Shown: piece by piece, positions 8,232 to 15,450 of the stretch
Numbering within the stretch: position 1 is the first letter of the stretch
Layout: the number at the start of each line of letters is the position of its first letter
From: a bacterium
Lineage (GTDB): Bacteria > Bacillota_I > Bacilli_A > RF39 > UBA660
Length of the DNA stretch: 55,048 nucleotides
Direction of reading: 5' to 3'
NCBI GenBank assembly: GCA_029007115.1
Contig: JAQXHG010000051.1
Location: forward strand, 1 to 55,048
Notes under the pieces: generated by a model
Seen by the model: the letters and a program-made list of their open reading frames with translations, nothing else
Database searches by the model: none
What the model was told of the DNA's origin: nothing
Made by a program: the position numbers and the translations under genes

Positions 8232-9444
8232 TTTAGAATTAATTAATAAATATGAAAATGAATTAAAAGAAATATTTGATAAAATTGATAAACAAGCATT
8301 GATTAACTCTAAAAAAGTAATTGATGCCTTTCATAAATATAAATTTAGTGAAAGTGATTTAAAAGGAACTAATGGATACGGATATAATGACTCAGGTAGA
8401 GATAAACTAGATAATATTTTTGCTTATATATTTGGTGCACAAAGTGCTCTTGTAAGAAATCAATTTATATCAGGAAGTCATGCAATAACAATTGCTCTAC
8501 AAGCGTTATTAAGACCAAATGACACTCTATTATCTATAAGTGGTACTCCATATGATACTCTACATGAGGTAATTGGTATTATAGAAAATAAAAGTTCATT
8601 AATTAGTTACGGAATTAAATATAAAGAAGTAGATTTATTAAATAATGATTTTGATTATGATAAAATAAAAGAAGAATTAAACTCTAACATTAAAGTCATC
8701 CATATACAACGCTCACGTGGGTATTCCCTAAGAGATTCAATCAATATAACAAAACTAAAAAAAGTTATTAGTTTTATTAAATCTATAAATAAAGATGCTA
8801 TAATATTTGTAGATAATTGCTATTGCGAGTTTGTGGAAGATTATTCACCTATTGAAGTTGGTGCAGATATAATAGTAGGATCTTTAATTAAAAATCTAGG
8901 TGCTGGAATAGCCACAAATGGTGCTTATATAGCCGGGCGTGAAGAATTAGTAAATCTATGTGCTGATAGACTTAGTGTTCCTGGTGAGGGGCGAGATGTT
9001 GGACCTTCATTTGATGCAAATAGAATGTTTGCACTAGGATTATTTTTTGCGCCAAGTGTTGTTGCATCTGCGCTTAAAGTATCAATATTAACAAGTAAAG
9101 TTTTAGAAAACTTAGGAATACAAACTTCTCCTAAATATGATGAAGATAGATGTGACATTGTAGAACTTATTTATTTTAACGATGAAACACAACTTACTAA
9201 ATATGCAACTAATATACAAGCAAGCGGTGCAATTGATGCTCACATTGTGCCTATTGCCAGTGATATGCCTGGATATGAACATAAAATTATAATGGCAAGT
9301 CCATCTTTTACACAAGGATCATCTATAGAACTTTCTTGTGATGGGCCTATTAAAGAACCATATGTATTATTTCAACAAGGTTCTCTTACATATGAATATG
9401 GTAAACTTGCTCTAATAAATTATTTAAATAAAATAAATGAATAA
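8224..9444 (+). CDS. PLP-dependent Met-gamma-lyase-like protein (YnbB / aluminium-resistance family)
   Basis: A 406-residue fold-type I PLP enzyme of the family often annotated as methionine gamma-lyase or aluminium resistance protein. The GTG at 8224 is chosen because GGAGG lies just upstream. Diagnostic stretches are NGYGYNDSGRDKLD, GSHAITIALQALLRP, the aspartate of IFVDNCYCEF and the probable PLP lysine Lys223 in GSLIKNLGAGIA. Near the end come VPIASDMPGYEHKI and SSIELSCDGPIKEPY. The reaction in vivo is not established for this family. It overlaps the SDR gene. Confidence 0.88.
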   Translation: MNNLELINKYENELKEIFDKIDKQALINSKKVIDAFHKYKFSESDLKGTNGYGYNDSGRDKLDNIFAYIFGAQSALVRNQFISGSHAITIALQALLRPNDTLLSISGTPYDTLHEVIGIIENKSSLISYGIKYKEVDLLNNDFDYDKIKEELNSNIKVIHIQRSRGYSLRDSINITKLKKVISFIKSINKDAIIFVDNCYCEFVEDYSPIEVGADIIVGSLIKNLGAGIATNGAYIAGREELVNLCADRLSVPGEGRDVGPSFDANRMFALGLFFAPSVVASALKVSILTSKVLENLGIQTSPKYDEDRCDIVELIYFNDETQLTKYATNIQASGAIDAHIVPIASDMPGYEHKIIMASPSFTQGSSIELSCDGPIKEPYVLFQQGSLTYEYGKLALINYLNKINE

Positions 9445-9485
9445 AATAAAAATCTTCTTAATATACTATTATTAGGAGGATTTAA

Positions 9486-9740
9486 GTGAAAATAGATCTA
9501 TTAAAAAATTATATCAACAAAGTAACTAAAGAAGATATAAAAAATTATATTACTAAAGAATGTGTATGTGCTAGTGATAAAGAAATAGATATTATATATA
9601 ACGCTATAAAAAATGATTATGAAGAAATATTAAATAGTAATGTTACTGATTATATTTCTAGACATAATTTAATTTTAAACAAAGAATTATACAAAAGAAT
9701 AGTAGAAAAATACAATTATTATAAAAAGTTTATTGAATAA
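9486..9740 (+). CDS. Small helical protein, unknown
   Basis: An 84-residue protein starting at GTG with AGGAGG six bases upstream. It is the last gene of the three-gene plus-strand unit. It is predicted almost fully helical and charged (LLKNYINKVTKEDIKNYITK, then LNKELYKRIVEKYNYYKKF) with no membrane segment. The pattern loosely recalls small DUF2624-like proteins found near nfo in Bacillus, and nfo is indeed about 1.1 kb away, but this is only a guess. A strong hairpin terminator overlaps its stop. Confidence 0.6.
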   Translation: MKIDLLKNYINKVTKEDIKNYITKECVCASDKEIDIIYNAIKNDYEEILNSNVTDYISRHNLILNKELYKRIVEKYNYYKKFIE

Positions 9741-9757
9741 AAATCAATAAACTTTTT
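9723..9757. terminator. Bidirectional terminator between convergent genes
   Basis: A perfect 14-bp stem (AAAAAGTTTATTGA paired with TCAATAAACTTTTT) surrounds a 7-base loop. T runs follow in both directions. It spans the stops of the converging genes at 9740 and 9756. Confidence 0.9.
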
Positions 9758-10868
9758 ATCTTTTTATACTCTCAACTTCATCTAATATATTGTCTAATTC
9801 CATCAAATCATCAAGGTTAACTTCCTCTTCATCAAATTCAGATTTTTGGATGCTAGCAAACAACTCTAAAAATTTATCATAATCTTTTCCAATTAATTCT
9901 CTAAATTTATCAGTATAGTTTTCATCATAAGCAGAAGTCATAAACCATACAATTATTGGAAATTTTGCTATTTCTACCATTCTAGATGCATACTTAACAT
10001 CTTCTTGAATATCATCATCCCTAGAAATACTATCTAAAATGCTTGATAGATTATTAGGATTAGTTTTATATGTTATTAATTTAGCAAATAGTTCTGTAAA
10101 AGCTTCTTCTATTGCATTTTGTAAAGTTATTTTATCGTCTAATTCATCATATAGTTTATCAATATCAATAATATTTGGTATTTTATAATTTAAAAGGAAA
10201 TCATCCGGCGTTGATATAAAAGATGCATCTACTTTATCATTAATTATTTTATATTTTTTTATTTGGTTTAATTTTTTAGATAAAGATATAAGAAAAGTTT
10301 TATAATCAATATTTAAAAGTTCACTACAATTAATATTACTATATTCATGATATTCTTTTCTTACCTTATCATATGCAATAACATCACAAACACCTATTTT
10401 TTTAGTAGTAACTTTTATAGGTATAATATTATCAAATTCATCTAGTCCGATAAAATCAGATATTTCAGATAAATAATCATTATATTTAGAAATATCATGA
10501 TTTTTATTTTTTTCATTTAATATCATATCATCAAAAGAATCTATAGAAAATGTATTACCTAGTAACATAGTTCTATTAGCATGCAATATTTCATGAACAA
10601 TAGCCTCTTTAACAGCATCTATTATATCTTGACTAAGTGTTTTATTATTGTACTTTTCACAACACTTATCAATAAGTTTTTTACTTATTTGAATAACATT
10701 TTTTTGAGGGGAATATGAAGCAGACACTTTCTTATATTCTTTTAATTCATATTTTATTTCTTCTAAATGTTTGAAAGCATAAGGATTTAAACCAAAAGAA
10801 TATAAAAAATTATATATATCTTCATAAGCTTCATTTTTTATCATTTCTAAAAATTCATCACTATTCAT
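9756..10868 (-). CDS. Putative zinc metallopeptidase-like protein (HEILH)
   Basis: A 370-residue cytoplasmic-looking protein with no signal peptide. It has VHEILHAN with a gluzincin-type HExxH at His92-Glu93-His96. A possible third ligand lies in AIEEAFTELFAKL (Glu253-Glu258). The C-terminus is acidic. HExxH plus a later ExxxE on a helix is a known zinc-peptidase layout, but I recognise no named family and activity is inferred. Its start overlaps the end of nfo by 8 bases, so the pair is translationally coupled. Confidence 0.6.
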   Translation of the reverse strand: MNSDEFLEMIKNEAYEDIYNFLYSFGLNPYAFKHLEEIKYELKEYKKVSASYSPQKNVIQISKKLIDKCCEKYNNKTLSQDIIDAVKEAIVHEILHANRTMLLGNTFSIDSFDDMILNEKNKNHDISKYNDYLSEISDFIGLDEFDNIIPIKVTTKKIGVCDVIAYDKVRKEYHEYSNINCSELLNIDYKTFLISLSKKLNQIKKYKIINDKVDASFISTPDDFLLNYKIPNIIDIDKLYDELDDKITLQNAIEEAFTELFAKLITYKTNPNNLSSILDSISRDDDIQEDVKYASRMVEIAKFPIIVWFMTSAYDENYTDKFRELIGKDYDKFLELFASIQKSEFDEEEVNLDDLMELDNILDEVESIKR

Positions 10869-11757
10869 TTAATACCTCATTTTTAAAATCTTTAAATTTC
10901 TTATTTCTAATATTTTCAATTTCATATTTATATGGTGCAAACTCATCTTTACTATTTCTATTAACATAAGGTGTCTCTAATATAAATGGAACATTTTCAA
11001 GTCTTTTATTATAAATTACATTAATTAATGTATCAAATCCAATTGTTCCATATCCAATATTAGCATGTCTATCTTTATGAGCTCCTTTATCATTTAAACT
11101 ATCATTTATATGAAAACATTTTATTTTATCAAGACCAATTTTACTATCAAATTCATCTAAAAATGCATCTATTTCATTTATATCAATACCAGAGTCATTC
11201 ATATGACAAGTATCAAGACACACCCCTATTCTATTTTTATCAATAACACCATCTATTATTAATTTTAATTCATCAATACAACTACCAACTTCATTTCCTT
11301 TACCTGCCATATATTCAATCAAAATAATAACATCGCTACTCTTACTAATTACTTCATTTAGTCCTAAGATAATATTATTAATACCCTCTTGCTTTGTACA
11401 ATTAACTGCACTCCCAGGATGAAGAACAATTTTATTAAAACCTAAACTTTTAACTCTATTTAACTCATCAACAAAAAAATCTATATAAAATTTAACTTTA
11501 CTTTCATCTTGCCTATTAGCTAAATTAATAATATATGGAGCATGAACAATAACATTATCACTAATAATATTATTATCGACCATCAATTTAAATGCTTCAT
11601 AAGTTAAACTATCATTTATTTGGCTTCTTTGTGTACTTTGAGTAGACCCAGTATAAAACATAAATGTATTTGCATTATAACTAAGAGCTTCTTTAACACT
11701 ACCAAGTAACTGTTCTTTATTATTAAAACTAACATGACTCCCAATTATTAAATTCAT
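10861..11757 (-). CDS. nfo: Endonuclease IV (AP endonuclease)
   Basis: A 298-residue TIM-barrel enzyme that cuts DNA 5' of abasic sites during base excision repair. The ATG at 11757 gives MNLIIGSHVSF, the usual family start; a GTG 12 bases earlier is less likely. Metal-binding signatures are present: VLHPGSAV, ILIEYMAGKGNEVG, GVCLDTCHMNDSGID, KCFHINDSLNDKGAHKDRHAN and FILETP. Length is normal. It overlaps the HEILH gene downstream by eight bases. Confidence 0.95.
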   Translation of the reverse strand: MNLIIGSHVSFNNKEQLLGSVKEALSYNANTFMFYTGSTQSTQRSQINDSLTYEAFKLMVDNNIISDNVIVHAPYIINLANRQDESKVKFYIDFFVDELNRVKSLGFNKIVLHPGSAVNCTKQEGINNIILGLNEVISKSSDVIILIEYMAGKGNEVGSCIDELKLIIDGVIDKNRIGVCLDTCHMNDSGIDINEIDAFLDEFDSKIGLDKIKCFHINDSLNDKGAHKDRHANIGYGTIGFDTLINVIYNKRLENVPFILETPYVNRNSKDEFAPYKYEIENIRNKKFKDFKNEVLNE

Positions 11758-11814
11758 ATATATCACCAAATATATTATATAATAATTATTATATTTTTAA
11801 AAGAATTTAAGGCA

Positions 11815-11841
11815 AATAAAAAAAGAAGATTTCTCTTCTTT
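11815..11841 (-). terminator. Intrinsic terminator after the pseudopilin gene
   Basis: AAAGAAGA and TCTTCTTT pair around a four-base loop. On the minus strand seven T residues follow. It lies 15 bp past the stop at 11856. Confidence 0.85.
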
Positions 11842-11855
11842 ATTTGTAACTATTA

Positions 11856-12338
11856 TTATGCGCCAAAATCAACTTTATAATTGCAAGCAGTATCACCGGC
11901 ATTATCTTTAATAGCACTATCAGCAACATCAGCATATTTAATTGCAGTACCAGTTACATTATAGCAGAATGAACCATCTGAAATTCTAGCACCAATTATA
12001 TTACCTTGATTATCTACTTTAATAAAATAACTTTTAGTAGTTTCAATATTTAATTTATGTACTTTATCTGCATCATATATTGCATTGTTAGTAACAGAAT
12101 CTTTAATTTCTGAAAGATCAACATTTGCAAAAACATATTCTGAATTATATCCACTCAAAGATTCTTGTACATAGTCAGTAGTAACTTGTTTTAAGATACT
12201 TTGAACCTCTGTTTTAAATGTGTTCTTCTTAGATGAATTAAACATACCTAATACATTTGGCATAGCTATAACTACTAAAATTGCTAAAATTGCAATTACT
12301 GCTAATAATTCTACTAAAGTAAATCCTTTCTTTTTCAT
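11856..12338 (-). CDS. Type IV pilin-like / pseudopilin protein
   Basis: A 160-residue protein with a textbook prepilin leader: KKKG followed by FTLVELLAVIAILAILVVIA. Processing is expected after Gly5, with Glu at position +5 of the mature form. The globular part has cysteines near 125, 148 and 153 that could form a disulfide. No prepilin peptidase, ATPase or other com/pil gene is in the window, so the assembly system must be elsewhere. It has its own promoter and terminator, so it is expressed alone. ComGC-like competence pilin is possible. Confidence 0.85.
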   Translation of the reverse strand: MKKKGFTLVELLAVIAILAILVVIAMPNVLGMFNSSKKNTFKTEVQSILKQVTTDYVQESLSGYNSEYVFANVDLSEIKDSVTNNAIYDADKVHKLNIETTKSYFIKVDNQGNIIGARISDGSFCYNVTGTAIKYADVADSAIKDNAGDTACNYKVDFGA

Positions 12339-12393
12339 TTTTTTAAACTCACTTTCCTTTCTTTTAGGGGGCTACCCTTTACCTTATGTATCA

Positions 12394-12423
12394 ATTATAA
12401 CATCATAAAATATTATTAGTCAA
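12394..12423 (-). promoter_or_regulatory. Strong SigA-type promoter of the pseudopilin gene
   Basis: On the minus strand TTGACT (12418-12423) and a perfect TATAAT (12394-12399) are 18 bp apart. The gene start is about 55 bp downstream. The short leader contains GGGTAGCCCCC and an AAAGGAAAG ribosome binding site. Confidence 0.75.
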
Positions 12424-12429
12424 TAAATA

Positions 12430-12458
12430 AAAAAATAAAATGTAATATTTTACATTTT
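12430..12458 (-). terminator. Intrinsic terminator after ylbE
   Basis: AAAATGTAA and TTACATTTT form a 9-bp stem, followed on the minus strand by ATTTTTTT. It overlaps the ylbE stop codon. Confidence 0.85.
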
Positions 12459-12681
12459 ATTCACCACTAGCACTAATAATCTTAGTAATTAAGTCTACAC
12501 TATCGATTATGTTATCTACTTTATCTATTGTTCTTAACTTATATTTTATTTTCATTTCTTTTAAAAAATTATTATATTCATTTTTATCTCTATTTAATAT
12601 TTTGTACCAATTAGAATTTTCTCTTAAAAACTGTAAATATTTTTCATCTTCTAATAATTTTTCTTTAATTGTATAGATCAT
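12457..12681 (-). CDS. ylbE: YlbE-like protein
   Basis: A 74-residue protein matching the Bacilli YlbE-like family: YLQFLRENSNWYKILNRDKN recalls FIREQPYWYRKLSRxP of the Bacillus protein. The start overlaps the ylbD stop (ATGA). In Bacillus ylbD and ylbE are also adjacent. Function is unknown in any organism. Confidence 0.75.
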   Translation of the reverse strand: MIYTIKEKLLEDEKYLQFLRENSNWYKILNRDKNEYNNFLKEMKIKYKLRTIDKVDNIIDSVDLITKIISASGE

Positions 12682-13025
12682 TCATCACCATATATATTAT
12701 CTATTTTCTCTTCTTTTACAGGAATATTATCTTTTACTTCACTCTTTCTAGTTAATTCTTCTACTAAACTAACTGCTTTTTGAAGTGATGAGATATTTTC
12801 TTCTAACGAATCTAAATTAATATTTTTAACAGTCTTTAATAATCCATCTATATTAATAGAATCTTTTATATCTTTTTTCATATATTTTTTCCATATATTT
12901 TCATCTTCTCCATATAAATCATATAATTCATAAAATGTTTGCCATGATACATTATTATCTTTAACATAATCAACAAATTCAGGATGATGAGCAACAAATT
13001 TTTTAAAATTATCTAACTTTGACAT
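12678..13025 (-). CDS. ylbD: YlbD-like (putative coat protein) family
   Basis: About 115 residues from the ATG at 13025. LDNFKKFVAHHPEFVDYVKD, then SWQTFYELYDLYGEDENIWK, matches the YlbD family, whose Bacillus member is described as a putative spore coat protein. The start is uncertain. An in-frame ATG at 13061, one base after the divIB stop, would add 12 residues, but it lies inside a hairpin that looks like the divIB terminator. Family members normally begin close to the Met at 13025, which lacks a clear ribosome binding site. The end overlaps ylbE by ATGA. Confidence 0.75.
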   Translation of the reverse strand: MSKLDNFKKFVAHHPEFVDYVKDNNVSWQTFYELYDLYGEDENIWKKYMKKDIKDSINIDGLLKTVKNINLDSLEENISSLQKAVSLVEELTRKSEVKDNIPVKEEKIDNIYGDE

Positions 13026-13034
13026 ATTATAATA

Positions 13035-13067
13035 TATTAAAAATGATATGTTTTTATACATATCATT
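13035..13067 (-). terminator. Hairpin at the divIB end, possible terminator or attenuator
   Basis: AATGATATG and CATATCATT pair over an 8-base loop and are followed on the minus strand by TTTTTAATAT. It overlaps the divIB stop and lies only about 10 bp before the preferred ylbD start, so it may lower rather than end transcription into ylbDE. Confidence 0.6.
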
Positions 13068-13737
13068 CTATAATTTTAAAATAATTTCCACTATCTAAAT
13101 ATAATATTCCTTTATGATTATCTAGTTTTGTTACGATTGAAACATATTTATTAAACGTTTTCATTTTATTTGTATTTATATATACTAAGTTACCATCATT
13201 CATATAAAATATAAATCTTTTTGAGTCAAAGTCATTCTTAGAATATTCTATTTCACTAACTAAACTAATAATACTATTATCTATTTGAGAAAATTCTTCT
13301 ATAAATTCTTTTTCTACTTCACTTGGAACATAATTTATAAGTAGAGGTACGTTATATTTATTAGTTGTATCTATCTCACTTCCGTCTGATAGTTTATACT
13401 TATTGGTACTTCTAGTTAAATACAATACTTTTTTTTCTTTAATATCTAGTTTTAATATGAAACCAAGTTTTTTTGATATTTTAACATCTTCTATTAATTC
13501 TAATTTTTTTAATTTCTTTTTAATAATTGATTTATTTAATAATATAAATCTAGGATAATCTTCAAGACCAGCAGTTTCTATTATTTGTTCATCTGTATAA
13601 TATTGATTATTTAGAATAACAATATTTTTAGTTTTGATACTAAATAAACAAGACACTATAAAGTAAATTATACATATTATTAGTATAAATGATAAAAATT
13701 TTACAAAATTAAATTTTCTTTTTACCCTTTTTTTCAT
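13063..13737 (-). CDS. divIB: Cell division protein DivIB/FtsQ
   Basis: A 224-residue bitopic protein. A basic N-terminus (MKKRVKRKFNFVKF) is followed by one membrane helix at about 13-30, then the POTRA domain (IKTKNIVILNNQYYTDEQI, ending FILLNKSIIKKKL) and a beta domain (ILKLDIKEKKVLYL). DivIB joins FtsL and DivIC in the septal complex that controls peptidoglycan synthesis. It is shorter than the Bacillus protein. It overlaps murG by 29 bases in the usual dcw-cluster neighbourhood. Recognition rests on topology, POTRA pattern and context. Confidence 0.85.
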   Translation of the reverse strand: MKKRVKRKFNFVKFLSFILIICIIYFIVSCLFSIKTKNIVILNNQYYTDEQIIETAGLEDYPRFILLNKSIIKKKLKKLELIEDVKISKKLGFILKLDIKEKKVLYLTRSTNKYKLSDGSEIDTTNKYNVPLLINYVPSEVEKEFIEEFSQIDNSIISLVSEIEYSKNDFDSKRFIFYMNDGNLVYINTNKMKTFNKYVSIVTKLDNHKGILYLDSGNYFKIIE

Positions 13738-14815
13738 TATTTTCCTTTAGTATTTTATATATTTCATCCATTATTATTGTACTGGAATTTATATCTTTAA
13801 TTTCTTTTAAGTTCTGTTTTACTTCTTTAAATGTTTTTTCATCAAACATTTCATCAATTGCATCTATTAAAGTTTTTTTATCTAAATCTTTTTCTTCTAT
13901 TAGTAAACTAATATTTTTATTAACTAAATCAAGAGCATTATAGTATTGATGATTATTTGCAACATACGGACTTGGAATTAATATTGACGGTGTTTTAGTT
14001 GCCATTATTTCAGCAATAGTACTAGCACCAGCACGAGAGATAATTAAATCTGCGCTTTTCATAAGACTTGGTAAATTATCAAAAAATGGTACTATTCTAG
14101 TGCTTTTAGGTACAACTAAATTGTTATTTAAATCAACATAACTCTTTTTACCAGTTATAAATAATATTTCTGTATCATCTCTTTCATATGTTCTTAAGAA
14201 ATCTAATAATTTTTCATTTACTGATGTACTACCAAGAGATCCCATAACTATAATTATTAGTTTTTTGTTTTTAGAAAATCCTAAATCAGTTTTGTCATAT
14301 TTTTTGCATTCTACTGCTCTTTGGCTAACTGGATTACCAGTATAAATTACTTTATTACATTTTAGTTTTAAATTACCATCTTTAAATGATGTAAATACAG
14401 CATCCACTTTTTTTGATAAATATATATTAGTTTTTCCTGGTAACATATTTTGTTCATGTAAAAATACTTTAATTCCTCTTTTTTTAGCAGCAAGACAAAC
14501 TGGAAGTGTTACATATCCTCCAAATGCAATTACTGCATCAGGCTTAAACTCATCCATTATTTTTAAACATTTCTTATATGATTTTAGTATACATGCTACA
14601 TTTTTAACATTTCTTATAATATTTGTCTTAGAAAGTCCATAAATCTCTATACCTACATATGGGATGCCCATTCCTGGAATTAAATCATTTTCCATTCTGT
14701 TTTTAGTTCCTATATATAAGTATTCATTTTTCTTATCTTTCTTTATTTCATCTAATACTGATAATGCAGGATATATATGTCCTCCTGTACCACCAGCCGT
14801 TAAAATAAATTTCAT
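13709..14815 (-). CDS. murG: UDP-GlcNAc:undecaprenyl-PP-MurNAc-pentapeptide transferase MurG
   Basis: A 368-residue GT28 glycosyltransferase that makes lipid II from lipid I on the cytoplasmic face of the membrane. The N-terminal glycine loop is GGTGGHIYPA (8-17). It also has VIAFGGYVTLP, LHEQNMLPGKTN, IVMGSLGSTSVN and the donor-binding RAGASTIAEIM with ATKTPSILIPSPY and NHQYYNA. GAGGTG precedes the ATG. It overlaps divIB, as expected for cell-wall and division genes. Confidence 0.97.
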   Translation of the reverse strand: MKFILTAGGTGGHIYPALSVLDEIKKDKKNEYLYIGTKNRMENDLIPGMGIPYVGIEIYGLSKTNIIRNVKNVACILKSYKKCLKIMDEFKPDAVIAFGGYVTLPVCLAAKKRGIKVFLHEQNMLPGKTNIYLSKKVDAVFTSFKDGNLKLKCNKVIYTGNPVSQRAVECKKYDKTDLGFSKNKKLIIIVMGSLGSTSVNEKLLDFLRTYERDDTEILFITGKKSYVDLNNNLVVPKSTRIVPFFDNLPSLMKSADLIISRAGASTIAEIMATKTPSILIPSPYVANNHQYYNALDLVNKNISLLIEEKDLDKKTLIDAIDEMFDEKTFKEVKQNLKEIKDINSSTIIMDEIYKILKENNEKKGKKKI

Positions 14816-14850
14816 GTGTTATTCACCTCAATCACTAATATTATATACTA

Positions 14851-15450
14851 TTAATTCTTTTTTTTCATCAATTCTAGTATTTTTTTTCTCAAAAGTTTAT
14901 TAGCATTATCTAGACTCATACCACTAATATCAATTGGTTTTCCTATTCTAGTAGTTAATTTTCCATTTTTACCAGTATATTTTCCACTTATCCCATATGG
15001 AATAATTAATGCGCCTGATTTTTGAGCTAAAGAAACAGCTCCATATTTAAAAGGTAATAAATCAACTTCATTTAAAGTACCAATTGTTTTATTTCTTGTT
15101 CCTTCAGGAAATAACCCTAAGGCTTTACCTTCTTTTAATATTTCTAATGCTTCAGTTTTAGCGTTTACATCATGTATTCTTCTATCTACTTTAATACATC
15201 CTGTAAACTTAAAGAACCATGCACCTCTTTTTTCAAAATATTCTTCTTTAGCCATCATATGTATTACTCTTTTTGTAGCTATCATAACATTAAATTGATC
15301 ATGAGTATGTATATGATTGCCACATAAGATAATTGGTCCTTCTACAGGTATATTTTCACTTCCTATAACAGTAGGCTTAAATCTAATTTTAAAATATAAA
15401 GATATAATCGGTTTTAAAAGCTTATAACCAAATTCACTCTTATACATCAA
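14851..15450 (-). CDS. plsC: 1-acyl-glycerol-3-phosphate acyltransferase (PlsC family), copy A
   Basis: A 199-residue LPLAT enzyme that would acylate lysophosphatidic acid to phosphatidic acid. The HxxxxD catalytic motif is His46-Asp51 in GNHIHTHDQF. The FPEGTRN acceptor motif is at 114-120. It also has CIKVDRR near 85. Its ATG overlaps the stop of the acyl-CoA ligase gene (ATGA), so it is translationally coupled to it. A second, similar PlsC lies on the other side of the ligase. Which one is the housekeeping enzyme cannot be decided here. Confidence 0.9.
   Translation of the reverse strand: MMYKSEFGYKLLKPIISLYFKIRFKPTVIGSENIPVEGPIILCGNHIHTHDQFNVMIATKRVIHMMAKEEYFEKRGAWFFKFTGCIKVDRRIHDVNAKTEALEILKEGKALGLFPEGTRNKTIGTLNEVDLLPFKYGAVSLAQKSGALIIPYGISGKYTGKNGKLTTRIGKPIDISGMSLDNANKLLRKKILELMKKKN

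Noticed and set aside
8925..9315. Minus-strand open frames inside the Met-gamma-lyase-like gene
   Set aside because: They are shadows of a conserved coding region without start signals.
12339..12393. Possible c-di-GMP riboswitch before the pseudopilin gene (GGGTAGCCCCC)
   Set aside because: The transcribed leader is only about 50 bases, too short for the aptamer, and the other conserved elements are missing.
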